Shown piece by piece: positions 1-7,554 of a stretch of DNA of 39,894 bases. Source of the DNA: Candidatus Obscuribacterales bacterium (GTDB lineage Bacteria; Cyanobacteriota; Vampirovibrionia; Obscuribacterales; Obscuribacteraceae). Location of the stretch: positions 1 through 39,894 of the forward strand of contig JAKFVU010000060.1 of NCBI GenBank assembly GCA_021732025.1. Direction: 5' to 3'. The notes below the pieces were generated by a model, which worked only from the letters and a program-made list of their open reading frames with translations, did no database searches and was not told the origin of the DNA. Each line of letters begins with the position of its first letter. The first letter of the stretch is position 1. A program made the position numbers and the translations under genes.

Positions 1-2
1 AC

Positions 3-1166
3 CGTATTGTCGGCAGTGAAGACATTGAAGCTACTGTGGCCCGCATGGCCAAAATTCCACCAAAAACTGTCACGGGCTCTGATAAAGACAGACTGCGCAA
101 TTTAGAGAGTGAACTGAAGAAATTTATTTATGGCCAAGACCATGCTGTTGAGCAGTTGGTCAATGCTATTAAAGTATCTCGTTCTGGTCTTGGTTCGCCG
201 ACGAAGCCAATTGGATCTTTTCTCTTTTCTGGACCAACTGGTGTTGGTAAAACAGAGTTGTCGAAACAGTTGGCCAAAGTTTTGGGTGTCAATTTCTTGC
301 GCTTCGATATGAGCGAATATATGGAGAAGCACACTGTCTCCCGCTTGATTGGTGCACCACCCGGCTATGTTGGCTTTGATCAAGGTGGCATTCTCACTGA
401 TGCTATAAACAAAACTCCCCACGCTGTAGTAGTGCTGGATGAGATAGAGAAAGCTCACCCAGACCTTTTCAATATTTTGTTGCAAGTGATGGATCATGCC
501 ACGCTGACAGACAACACTGGCAAGAAAGCCGACTTTAGAAATGTCATTTTGATTATGACCACCAACGCTGGCGCACGCGATATGATGGGTGATAACATTG
601 GCTTCCAGCGAGCCACAGTCAAAGATGAAGGGCATAAGCAGATAAGCGATAGCGAGCGGGAAAAATCCATTGCTCGTGGCGAGTCTAACAATCAAGGCTT
701 TGGTATGGGCATGGGCCGTGGCGCTATTGAGCGCACCTTCTCACCTGAGTTTCGTAATCGTCTTGACGCCTGGATTGCTTTCAACCCACTTACTTACAAA
801 GACATCTTGCGGGTTGTCGATAAGTTCATCAACGAAGTTAAAGAGCAGTTGATCGAAAAGAAAGTAACCATGAAGCTGAGCGAAGATGCTCGCACCTGGT
901 TTGCTGATAAAGGTTTTGATAAGCAGTACGGTGCTCGTCCGATGGCTCGCTTGATCAAGCAAAAGATTCGTGAGCGTTTAGCTGATGAACTTATCTTTGG
1001 TGTGCTTGAGCATGGTGGCAAAGTCTTTGTCGATGTGCAAGATGGCGAGTTCAAAATAGATTGTGAGAAAGCTGTCGATGAAGTTGACGATTTAGATGAG
1101 ACTATTGGTGCGGGCGAAGAAAAAGCTTCAGTGAAAAAGTCTAAGCGCGAAGAGAAGGAGAGCTAG
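3..1166 (+). CDS. clpA: ATP-dependent Clp protease ATP-binding subunit ClpA, C-terminal part (5' truncated by window)
   Basis: This is the second AAA+ module of a class I Clp/Hsp100 unfoldase, which threads substrates into the ClpP protease in the cytoplasm. The frame is open to the left edge, so the N-domain and first AAA module lie outside the window. Visible, numbered from the GTG at 36, are Walker A GPTGVGKT (66-73), Walker B VVVLDE (131-136), the pore-region segment GAPPGYVGFDQGG and the sensor/arginine segment FSPEFRNRLD. The linker VARMAKIPPK and the LLQVMDHATLTDN segment match ClpA better than ClpB or ClpC. Compared with E. coli ClpA from memory, about 28 extra Ser/Gly/Met-rich residues lie between TTNAG and FSPEFRNR. 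The tail is acidic, then Lys/Glu-rich. The next gene starts 2 bp after the stop, so the two are probably co-transcribed. Confidence 0.95.
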   Translation, partial: RIVGSEDIEATVARMAKIPPKTVTGSDKDRLRNLESELKKFIYGQDHAVEQLVNAIKVSRSGLGSPTKPIGSFLFSGPTGVGKTELSKQLAKVLGVNFLRFDMSEYMEKHTVSRLIGAPPGYVGFDQGGILTDAINKTPHAVVVLDEIEKAHPDLFNILLQVMDHATLTDNTGKKADFRNVILIMTTNAGARDMMGDNIGFQRATVKDEGHKQISDSEREKSIARGESNNQGFGMGMGRGAIERTFSPEFRNRLDAWIAFNPLTYKDILRVVDKFINEVKEQLIEKKVTMKLSEDARTWFADKGFDKQYGARPMARLIKQKIRERLADELIFGVLEHGGKVFVDVQDGEFKIDCEKAVDEVDDLDETIGAGEEKASVKKSKREEKES

Positions 1167-1167
1167 C

Positions 1168-2019
1168 TTGGATTTCCAAGATCTTTTCAAGCATATAGAC
1201 ACAGTTTTTCAGTTGCAATTTTTACCCATCGGCAAAACTAAAGTTTCGCTATGGATGATTATCTATATTGGCGTTTTAGTGACATCACTAATTGTCGTTA
1301 CCAGTCGTCTTCGCGATTGGACTGAGAAGGCGCTGCTCGCCCATACTTCAGTCGATATCGGCTTGCGCCAAGGTATCGCAGGTATTGCCAGATACGTTGT
1401 AATTTTCTTCGGCTCGCTGATAATTCTCCAGACTGCCGGAGTTGACTTAAGTTCATTTACCGTACTTGCTGGTGCCCTAGGTCTCGGTATAAGTTTCGGC
1501 TTGCAGACAATCACAACAAACTTAGTCAGTGGCCTGATTATACTGTTTGAGCGCCCAATTAAAATTGGTGATCGCATCGAAGTTGATGGTATCACCGGTG
1601 ATGTGATTCGCATTTCGCTTCGTGCCACAACAATTGTTACTAACGACAATATCGCCATTATTGTTCCGAATTCGGAGTTTATCAAAGGCAAAGTCACTAA
1701 CTGGAGTTACACCAGCGATCGCATTAGGTTTACGTATGCAATCCCGGTAGCACTTGACGCCGATCCAGTTAAAGCTGCGGCCGTTATTCTTTCGGCCGCT
1801 GTTGGTCACCCTGGAGTTTTGAGTGACCCTGCTCCAGATGTGCTCTTTGTCGAGTTCGGTCAGAATGCCATGAACTTTTCACTGCGCGTTTATACAGAAG
1901 ATTTTTTGACTAAACCAGGGTCGTTGCGTTCTGAGTTAAACTTTGCTATCCATAAAGCTCTGACCGAGCAGGGTGTTGGCCTTGCTTACAAACCAGGCGC
2001 CACTGTGGAGAATGCCTGA
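1168..2019 (+). CDS. MscS-family small-conductance mechanosensitive ion channel
   Basis: This is an inner-membrane channel that would open on membrane tension to release osmolytes. At 283 aa it is the size of a basic MscS core. Three hydrophobic segments lie near residues 27-47, 70-90 and 95-120. The third is Gly/Ala-rich (LAGALGLGISFGLQ), as in the pore-lining helix, and is followed by FERPIKIGDRIEVDG, which is typical of the start of the cytoplasmic beta domain. The conserved IVPNSEF motif is also present. The start is TTG at 1168, only 2 bp after the clpA stop, with the ribosome binding site AAGGAG inside the end of clpA. Its 3' end abuts the downstream thioredoxin gene, so clpA, mscS and that gene look like one transcript. 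The family is certain; the ion preference is unknown. Confidence 0.93.
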   Translation: MDFQDLFKHIDTVFQLQFLPIGKTKVSLWMIIYIGVLVTSLIVVTSRLRDWTEKALLAHTSVDIGLRQGIAGIARYVVIFFGSLIILQTAGVDLSSFTVLAGALGLGISFGLQTITTNLVSGLIILFERPIKIGDRIEVDGITGDVIRISLRATTIVTNDNIAIIVPNSEFIKGKVTNWSYTSDRIRFTYAIPVALDADPVKAAAVILSAAVGHPGVLSDPAPDVLFVEFGQNAMNFSLRVYTEDFLTKPGSLRSELNFAIHKALTEQGVGLAYKPGATVENA

Positions 2020-2023
2020 GCTG

Positions 2024-2740
2024 ATGCGAAATAAGTTCTCTTCTTTGTTTGTTGTGTGCCTGCTAAGTTCATTGTCGGCAGCAGTAAGTCCTGCTGCAGC
2101 TGGGCCTTCTGCTTCTTCGCCCAAGCAAATAGCACCACAGTATCAAGGAGCTATTGGCTTGTTCAATGGCGGTCGTTATGCTCAAGCCCTGACGGCCTTT
2201 GAGGCGATTGCCAGAAAAACACCAACTGATGGTACGGCTCACTATTACATTGGTTTGTGTTGTCAGAGCCTTCATCAGAACAGCCGAGCGGCACAAGAGT
2301 TTCGCTATGTTGCGTCGTCAGCGAGCGACCCCCAACTGCGCTTTATGGCTCAAAAGGGTTATGACAGTTTGGCAAAGTTGCACGCTTCGTCTAGCCAACC
2401 TTCTGTTTCTGCATTAACTTCTTCACTGGCATCACCTTCTTCACTTGCTGCCGCTCCGAGGGTAAGCAGGGTGAAGAAGGTGATTGAGTTTTACACCACT
2501 TGGTGTCATGTCTGTACAGAGTTTGCCGATACTTTTGAAAGTACAAAGGCTAAGTACAGTGGTCGTATTCAATTCGAGCAACTCAACGCTGAAGATCCTG
2601 AAAACAGTGAATTAAAGGCTAAATATAACGTCAAGGCCTATCCAACTTTGATTTTCTTAGATGCATCAGGAACGGTTCTGCGGCGCGGCGAAGGCGCCCC
2701 AATGGGCCCACGTTTCGCCAACATAATTGAGAGCCTCTAA
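2024..2740 (+). CDS. Exported TPR-thioredoxin fusion protein
   Basis: A signal peptide (MRNK, then a hydrophobic stretch ending near AAAG) precedes a single or double TPR-like helical repeat (about residues 38-118), a Ser/Ala-rich linker and a thioredoxin fold (about 150-238). The redox motif WCHVC (Cys161, Cys164) and the cis-proline motif AYPTLIF (Pro207) are intact, so a thiol-disulfide exchange role in the periplasm is likely. ATG at 2024 gives a clean signal peptide and sits about 13 bp from GGAG. ATG at 2012, overlapping the mscS stop, is an alternative. The 3' end overlaps the convergent pirin gene by 4 bp. The TPR-Trx fusion suggests a chaperone-like or client-specific oxidoreductase; the substrate is unknown. 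Confidence 0.85.
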   Translation: MRNKFSSLFVVCLLSSLSAAVSPAAAGPSASSPKQIAPQYQGAIGLFNGGRYAQALTAFEAIARKTPTDGTAHYYIGLCCQSLHQNSRAAQEFRYVASSASDPQLRFMAQKGYDSLAKLHASSSQPSVSALTSSLASPSSLAAAPRVSRVKKVIEFYTTWCHVCTEFADTFESTKAKYSGRIQFEQLNAEDPENSELKAKYNVKAYPTLIFLDASGTVLRRGEGAPMGPRFANIIESL

Positions 2741-3615
2741 AACACGTTGATTTGCCCCATGCGCCCTTCTTGATAGTCGACTAGGGCTTGTTTGATCTCA
2801 GCGGGATAGTTCATGACGAACGGTCCGTAACGGGCAATCGGTTCATTTATAGGCTCACCGGCAATGAGAAGTACGCTTAGCGCTTGGTTGCCTTCTGCTG
2901 TGAACGTTACAACATCGCTATCTGCACCGTTATCGTGATTTGAGAAAATCACGAGTTGGTCAGCTTCTACTTTTTTCTCAGCGAATTTTCCCTGGCCCGA
3001 AATGACGTAAGCCAGTGCGGTATGGGCTAGCGGTACGGCCTGACTGAAGCTTGCGCCTGGTTGAAGAATGACATGTAGATAGAGAATTGGAATATGCGTA
3101 CTGATTACTGCTTGCTTGCCCATTGAAGAGCCGGCGATTACTTTTACCCAGACCGATTTGTCTTCACTTTCATAGATTGGAATATTGGCTGCCAGGGTGT
3201 CTTGATAGCGCGGTGCTGTCATTTTGTCGCTCTTCGGCAAGTTTACCCAGAGTTGAAAGCCGTTTAGTCTTCCTCCTGATTCGCGAAAACTTTCTGCTGG
3301 CATTTCGGAGTGCACAACACCGGCTCCTGCTGTCATCCACTGCACGTCTCCGGCAGCAATGATGCCTTTATTGCCGGCCGAATCGCGGTGCTCAAGCGCA
3401 CCTTCTAGCATGTACGAAACTGTCTCAAAGCCTCGGTGTGGATGATCTGGAAAGCCCTTGGCTGTGCCCGGTGCGTAGTCATTTGGACCCATATGATCTA
3501 ACAATAGAAACGGATCGATATTGTCTATTTCGCGGGTGGGAAAAGGTCTATGGACGATGACTCCAGCGCCTTCTCTGACGGCTTCGGCTGTGACTATCTC
3601 CTTGATGGCTCTCAT
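2737..3615 (-). CDS. Pirin family protein (bicupin)
   Basis: At 292 aa this is the normal length for pirin/YhhW proteins. The N-terminal cupin has the complete metal set: DHPHRGFET gives His58 and His60, and AGAGVVHSEMP gives His102 and Glu104. Family members bind iron and some oxidise quercetin. Others act as redox-sensing partners of transcription or metabolic enzymes, so the reaction here cannot be fixed. The ATG at 3615 is preceded by AGGGGT at suitable spacing. Upstream lie a TATAAT box and two 12-bp palindromes, so the gene is probably under a dedicated dimeric repressor or activator; bacterial pirin genes are often controlled by MarR- or HxlR-type factors. No such regulator gene is visible next to it. 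Confidence 0.93.
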   Translation of the reverse strand: MRAIKEIVTAEAVREGAGVIVHRPFPTREIDNIDPFLLLDHMGPNDYAPGTAKGFPDHPHRGFETVSYMLEGALEHRDSAGNKGIIAAGDVQWMTAGAGVVHSEMPAESFRESGGRLNGFQLWVNLPKSDKMTAPRYQDTLAANIPIYESEDKSVWVKVIAGSSMGKQAVISTHIPILYLHVILQPGASFSQAVPLAHTALAYVISGQGKFAEKKVEADQLVIFSNHDNGADSDVVTFTAEGNQALSVLLIAGEPINEPIARYGPFVMNYPAEIKQALVDYQEGRMGQINVF

Positions 3616-3645
3616 GATGGACCCCTTTTGTTGAACTAAAAGTAC

Positions 3646-3693
3646 TTTGATATCAAACTATTATAGCTCCCGGCAAAATAGTTTGACGTCAAA
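3646..3693. promoter_or_regulatory. Pirin promoter with two palindromic operator-like sites
   Basis: Two perfect 12-bp palindromes, TTTGATATCAAA (3646-3657) and TTTGACGTCAAA (3682-3693), lie 36 bp apart centre to centre. Between them, on the minus strand, is a consensus TATAAT (3665 down to 3660). One palindrome falls just downstream of the -10 box and the other overlaps the -35 region. The larger arms CTTTGATATCAAACTA and TAGTTTGACGTCAAAG are also near-perfect inverted copies of each other. This is the expected geometry for a dimeric winged-helix regulator of the pirin gene; the identity of the protein is inference. Confidence 0.65.
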
Positions 3694-3760
3694 GTATATT
3701 AAATCTACGGAATTTCAATAAAACCGTTACTGCGACTTCGCCGGGCGGCATAAGATCTTA

Positions 3761-4258
3761 ATGTCAAAATCTGTCTTGATACTGCAAGAAAACCAATCTG
3801 AGCTAGACTACGCCGCTACCGAGCTAGAGCGTGCAGGCTACAAGGTTGTGACGGTACCGTCCCTTTGGGTGGCGGTGGCTTGGTTGCGGGTCAACGACCC
3901 AGTATTGATTGTTGCGCCTGTGCACCTAGTTGATGATGACGTCTTCGACTTATTACGATTTGTGCGCAGCGATTTTCATCTTAAACAAACAAAGATTCTG
4001 TTGTATTGCTCGATGCCATCACCCTTCACTAGTGGCATGAGCAGAACAATTTCATCTGCTGCAAAAGCGATGGGTGCCAGCGCTGTTTTAATTGGTGAGA
4101 ATGGCAAGATCTTTGATCGCGTGTTGTTTTGGCAAACGGTTTCTCCCCTCTTGCCGGGGCCTGCTGCACCACGATCGTTCTTTGGTATAAGCGAACAAGC
4201 CGATAGTGCCGCTGATCGTTTCTTTGCCCAAGAGCAAACATTTCCACCTAGCGAGTGA
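3761..4258 (+). CDS. Degenerate response-regulator receiver-like protein
   Basis: The 165-aa protein follows the receiver fold: beta-1 SVLILQEN, helix-1 with ELERAGYKVV, beta-3 PVLIVAP, beta-4 KILLYCS, beta-5 GASAVLIG. The residues needed for phosphorylation are mostly gone. The acidic pair is Gln9-Glu10-Asn11, the phospho-acceptor position is Ala52/Pro53, and the beta-5 lysine is absent. It is therefore a pseudo-receiver that would act by protein binding rather than phosphotransfer. There is no output domain, only a short Pro/Ser-rich tail. It has no clear ribosome binding site (CATAAGATCTTA precedes ATG), so it may be leaderless. Its stop abuts the convergent histidine kinase gene, but no evidence ties the two functionally. 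Confidence 0.72.
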   Translation: MSKSVLILQENQSELDYAATELERAGYKVVTVPSLWVAVAWLRVNDPVLIVAPVHLVDDDVFDLLRFVRSDFHLKQTKILLYCSMPSPFTSGMSRTISSAAKAMGASAVLIGENGKIFDRVLFWQTVSPLLPGPAAPRSFFGISEQADSAADRFFAQEQTFPPSE

Positions 4259-5824
4259 TCAAGTTTTCAGGCGAATCTCAATTTCCAAACCATGCGGCGC
4301 GCGGTTGCGAATAACCATGGTGCCTTGGCAAGCAGTGACACATGATTTGACTATGGCCAAGCCTAAACCAGCGCCACCGAAGCTGCGGCTGCGCGAGGCT
4401 TCTGGCCTAAAGAATGGCTCGCCTAGGTGCTTGAGTGATTCAGCTGGCACACCTGGACCTTGGTCAGCAATAGTTATTACTACTTCTTCACCTTGGCGCA
4501 CAGCCGTTAGTGAGATCTTCTCTCCGCCACCATAACGCACACTATTTCGCAGCATGTTGCCTATAGCTCTCTCTAAAAGCATGTGATCAGCTAGTGGCGC
4601 TATTGTCTCTGCTACTTGCACTGTCACTATTTCAGTCAGGCTTAAACGCACAACTAAGTTATCTACTAGCGGCTTAAGCGGCACTGCCACTAGGTTCTTA
4701 ATTGGCCCCTTCAGTTCGGCTTTAGAGAAAGCTAGCAGCTCATTGACAAGATTGTTCATCTCCACCACTTCTTCGCGAATATCTTTGAGTAGGCCTTGCT
4801 GATCGGGTGTGGAGCTGCTCTCTAAGAGTTCCAGTGCCATTTGTAGGCGAGCAATGGGAGAGCAAAGTTCGTGAGAAATGTCTCCCATCAAACGTTTTTG
4901 ACCTGTGAGAAAGATGTTAATCCGCTCAGCCATCGAATTGACAGCCTCAGCCAATCTGCCAATTTCATCGTGGCGAAGGCTATTGATCTTCGTGTCAAAG
5001 TGTCCTTCAGCAATGCTTTCTGTCGCTCTAGTCAACTCTCTTATGGCCTTGGTGATCTGGTAAATAAATGGCAGCCAAAAACAGAGTGACAACAGAAGTA
5101 TCACCAAAGGTACAAGGAGTGCGGCTTTAAGGTCTATCAGTAAACTGCTTTGCCAAATGTTATCTGATTCGGCTAGCAGAGTGCCTGGCACGGGATGGCC
5201 GCGCTCAGGCGAAAATAGCATAAACCTTGTGCCAATCCAGAATTTGTCTGGGTTGGTGGTATGGACTAAGAAGCGGCCGTGTGCTTTTAGGAACTCGTCC
5301 GGTGCAAGACCAGGCTCAGGCTTGAATCCAGGGCTAAATCTAGGTGGCGGCGGGCCGGGAGCAAAATTTGGCTCTACACCGAGGCCGTTTGGCCGCCAAT
5401 CGGGTGGCAGTTCTCGGTCATTGGGTGGCCCAAAATCGGGAGGTCCAAAAATATGTCGGCGAAACGGAGGATGTCTGCGCACCTTTTGAGTCAAGGCTGA
5501 TGGTAGCTCAATTGGCTCTCCGCCTAATTGTTTGCCATCATCGTCAAAGAGAAAGTATTTGACCTGATAAATGCCACCGAAGTTTTTCAGTATGCCATTC
5601 CAGTTAGAACTTGGTGATGAACGCAGTTGTTCGCTGATGGCGTCGGCTACCGAGTCAATGTGGTTGCCGGCCGGGCTCTGTAGAAGGGCCTCCCAACCCA
5701 GACCAAATTGGGCATTGAAGCTGACAAAAGGTACGGCTACCAAAAGGGCGATGTAGACGATCAGAAGATAGAGAAATTTCAAAGCCAGACTTTGTCTGCT
5801 AGGCAGAAAATCTCTTATTTTCAT
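4259..5824 (-). CDS. CpxA/EnvZ-type sensor histidine kinase with Pro/Gly-rich periplasmic domain
   Basis: Domains in order: membrane segment 1 (about 14-35), a periplasmic domain (about 36-230), membrane segment 2 (about 232-256), HAMP (about 257-308), a HisKA dimerisation region with the H-box MGDISHELCSPIARLQ (phospho-acceptor His318), and an HATPase domain with NMLRNSVRYG (N box), ADQGPGVP (G1) and FGGAGLGLAIV (G2). All catalytic motifs are intact. The periplasmic domain carries an unusual run (about 118-175) rich in Pro, Gly, Phe and Arg, with repeated GPP. The start overlaps the response regulator stop as ATGA, so translation is coupled. The gene pair faces a divergent Spy/CpxP-like gene, as cpxRA faces cpxP in enterobacteria. 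Envelope-stress or metal sensing is the best guess. Confidence 0.93.
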   Translation of the reverse strand: MKIRDFLPSRQSLALKFLYLLIVYIALLVAVPFVSFNAQFGLGWEALLQSPAGNHIDSVADAISEQLRSSPSSNWNGILKNFGGIYQVKYFLFDDDGKQLGGEPIELPSALTQKVRRHPPFRRHIFGPPDFGPPNDRELPPDWRPNGLGVEPNFAPGPPPPRFSPGFKPEPGLAPDEFLKAHGRFLVHTTNPDKFWIGTRFMLFSPERGHPVPGTLLAESDNIWQSSLLIDLKAALLVPLVILLLSLCFWLPFIYQITKAIRELTRATESIAEGHFDTKINSLRHDEIGRLAEAVNSMAERINIFLTGQKRLMGDISHELCSPIARLQMALELLESSSTPDQQGLLKDIREEVVEMNNLVNELLAFSKAELKGPIKNLVAVPLKPLVDNLVVRLSLTEIVTVQVAETIAPLADHMLLERAIGNMLRNSVRYGGGEKISLTAVRQGEEVVITIADQGPGVPAESLKHLGEPFFRPEASRSRSFGGAGLGLAIVKSCVTACQGTMVIRNRAPHGLEIEIRLKT

Positions 5825-6579
5825 TGGCGTTCAGACTGGTCTATTAGCATGTAGCCGGCCGCGCGCACAGTGCGAATGAACCTGGGGTTTTTAGGATCGT
5901 CTTGCAGTTTGCGCCGCAGTGCTGAAATGTGCACATCGATAGTGCGATCGAAGATGTCGTAGTTGCGTTCTCTGATTTCGTTTAATAGATGTTCGCGTGT
6001 TTGTACTCGCCCTTTTGCTTGGGCCAGGACCACCAGAAGATCAAATTCGACTGGTGTGAGAGCCAGAAGTTCTTCGCCAAGCGTGGCTCTGCGAGCTAAC
6101 AAATCAATGGTTAAAGGGCCCATGATGATTTCAGTTTTGCTGCTTTGCTCACCGGCTTTAGTGCGACGTAAAACTGCTCTGAGGCGTGCTAATAGCTCTC
6201 GGGGAGAGAATGTTTTGGGTAGGTAGTCGTCTGCACCAATTTCAAGTCCGACAATCCGATCTGTTTCATCGCCAAGGGCTGTCAGCATGAGAACCGGTAT
6301 CTGTGTCTGCTCTCGCAGCTTTCTTAATACGGCGTAGCCGTCCAGACCGGGTAGCATTACATCTAATATGATTGCATCAAAACCATGACCCACTGACATT
6401 TGCAGGCCAGCATTGCCGTCGTGCACGGCTGTCACCTCGTAACCATAGCGGTTTAGATAGTCTGAAATCAGGCGGCAATATTTCTGATCGTCGTCTACTA
6501 GCAGCAGACGGCTGCGCTGCCCTACTTGAGTTTCGCTAGAGATAGTTTCGAGATTGGTCATTGGCTTTGTTACTGTCAT
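5821..6579 (-). CDS. OmpR/PhoB-family response regulator
   Basis: An N-terminal receiver domain has the acidic pair in LLLVDDDQ, the phospho-acceptor Asp in AIILDVMLPGLDGY, and the conserved Lys in LPKTFSPRELLARLRA. A C-terminal winged-helix DNA-binding domain ends in the typical segment DVHISALRRKLQDDP...IRTVRAAGYML. It pairs with the histidine kinase, whose start codon it overlaps. The start is uncertain: ATG at 6579 gives a sensible N-terminus, TTG at 6603 has a GATAGG-like ribosome binding site and adds 8 residues, and ATG at 6561 is also possible. Members bind tandem direct repeats spaced one DNA turn apart, and such a repeat lies just upstream, between this gene and the divergent Spy-like gene. 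Confidence 0.94.
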   Translation of the reverse strand: MTVTKPMTNLETISSETQVGQRSRLLLVDDDQKYCRLISDYLNRYGYEVTAVHDGNAGLQMSVGHGFDAIILDVMLPGLDGYAVLRKLREQTQIPVLMLTALGDETDRIVGLEIGADDYLPKTFSPRELLARLRAVLRRTKAGEQSSKTEIIMGPLTIDLLARRATLGEELLALTPVEFDLLVVLAQAKGRVQTREHLLNEIRERNYDIFDRTIDVHISALRRKLQDDPKNPRFIRTVRAAGYMLIDQSERQ

Positions 6580-6627
6580 GGTTCTGACTCTACTGTATTC
6601 CAATGTTAGCCTATCGCTATTAAGGCG

Positions 6628-6676
6628 CCTTTACAAAACCTTTAAAGTCGGGGTTTTGGCAACATAAATCCTTTAC
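6628..6676. promoter_or_regulatory. Candidate OmpR-type regulator site: CCTTTA direct repeats
   Basis: CCTTTA occurs at 6628 and 6639, exactly 11 bp apart, and CCTTTAC recurs at 6670, 31 bp further on. OmpR/PhoB-family regulators classically bind two half-sites in direct repeat at 11-bp spacing, on one face of the helix. The repeats sit in the 175-bp gap between the response regulator and the divergent Spy-like gene, where autoregulation and target activation would be expected. The link to this regulator is inference. Confidence 0.5.
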
Positions 6677-6754
6677 CAGATTGGTCTTCAATGAAAGAGT
6701 GACGGCAAGGCAAATTTGAGGCCTTTGCCCCGATTGTCAGTTGGAGGAGGTGCC

Positions 6755-7546
6755 ATGAAAGCGATTCACGCTTCTTACTTAGTAGCTATAGTCTGTGCTG
6801 CATTGGGAGGAACTATGGGAATACCGGTAGCAGCACAGGGTGATAGTTCTAGCGAAGATTTTTTGATCAAGACACAGCTGGGCAAGGCACCACAAGCGAT
6901 GCATCATTTGAGCGATGGTTCGCTTCCCAACAGAACCAAAGTCGATATTTCGAGTAAGGGTCCAGCTTGCGGACCCGGTGGGCCAGATGGTGGCCCCGCA
7001 TGTGGCGGACCAGGTGGTCCAGGGCGCCCTGGACATGGTGGTCCGAGAGGCCACTTCCCTGGTCACCCACCGGGACCTGACCCCGAATTTATAAAGACAC
7101 TTGGGCTGAGCGATGACCAGCGAGAAAAACTTCATGCTATTCGCGAAAAGGAGCATTTGGCCGCGGCATCTCGTATTTCTGAGTTAGTTAAGTTGCGCCA
7201 TCAACTAATGGAGTCGCTTACTGGTGCAGCCAAATCTGACAGTAACGATGCTCTAGCTATTCAGCGCCAGATCAATAGCCTGGAGAATGCCAATCAGTTA
7301 GATCGTGTCGCTTCGATGCTTGAGGCTAAGGCAGTGTTTACTGATGAGCAGCATAAGCAACTGCGTCGTCACATGCTTGAGCATGAACTGTTTATGGGCC
7401 CTCCTCCAGGGCCTGTAATGGGACCGCCGATGGGACCTGGTGGTCCGATGGGTGGGCCTGGCGGTGGTCCTATGGGGCGTCCAATGGGACGCGGCAGTGA
7501 TGGACCGGGGCCAAGCGGGCCTATGGGCGCGCCCAAGAGTGTCTAA
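6755..7546 (+). CDS. Spy/CpxP-like exported protein with Gly/Pro-rich flanks
   Basis: The ATG at 6755 follows a perfect GGAGGAGG ribosome binding site; an upstream in-frame TTG lacks one. A signal peptide (about 1-27, ending VAAQ) is followed by a Gly/Pro/Cys-rich stretch (about 68-110). The helical core (about 110-212) has two LTxxQ-like motifs, LSDDQ (118-122) and FTDEQ (195-199), typical of the Spy/CpxP periplasmic chaperone and heavy-metal-sensing family. A second low-complexity tail (213-263) is built from GPPMGP-like units. It lies divergent to a CpxRA-like two-component system, as cpxP does in E. coli. The likely role is a periplasmic chaperone or accessory sensor that damps the kinase. 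The Gly/Pro flanks echo the Pro/Gly-rich segment of the kinase sensor domain. Confidence 0.85.
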   Translation: MKAIHASYLVAIVCAALGGTMGIPVAAQGDSSSEDFLIKTQLGKAPQAMHHLSDGSLPNRTKVDISSKGPACGPGGPDGGPACGGPGGPGRPGHGGPRGHFPGHPPGPDPEFIKTLGLSDDQREKLHAIREKEHLAAASRISELVKLRHQLMESLTGAAKSDSNDALAIQRQINSLENANQLDRVASMLEAKAVFTDEQHKQLRRHMLEHELFMGPPPGPVMGPPMGPGGPMGGPGGGPMGRPMGRGSDGPGPSGPMGAPKSV

Positions 7547-7554
7547 CTCTGGTT

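Noticed and set aside
1716..1724. GCGATCGC, the HIP1 motif abundant in Cyanobacteria
   Set aside because: I noticed only this one copy, inside mscS; a single site has no weight as a lineage marker.
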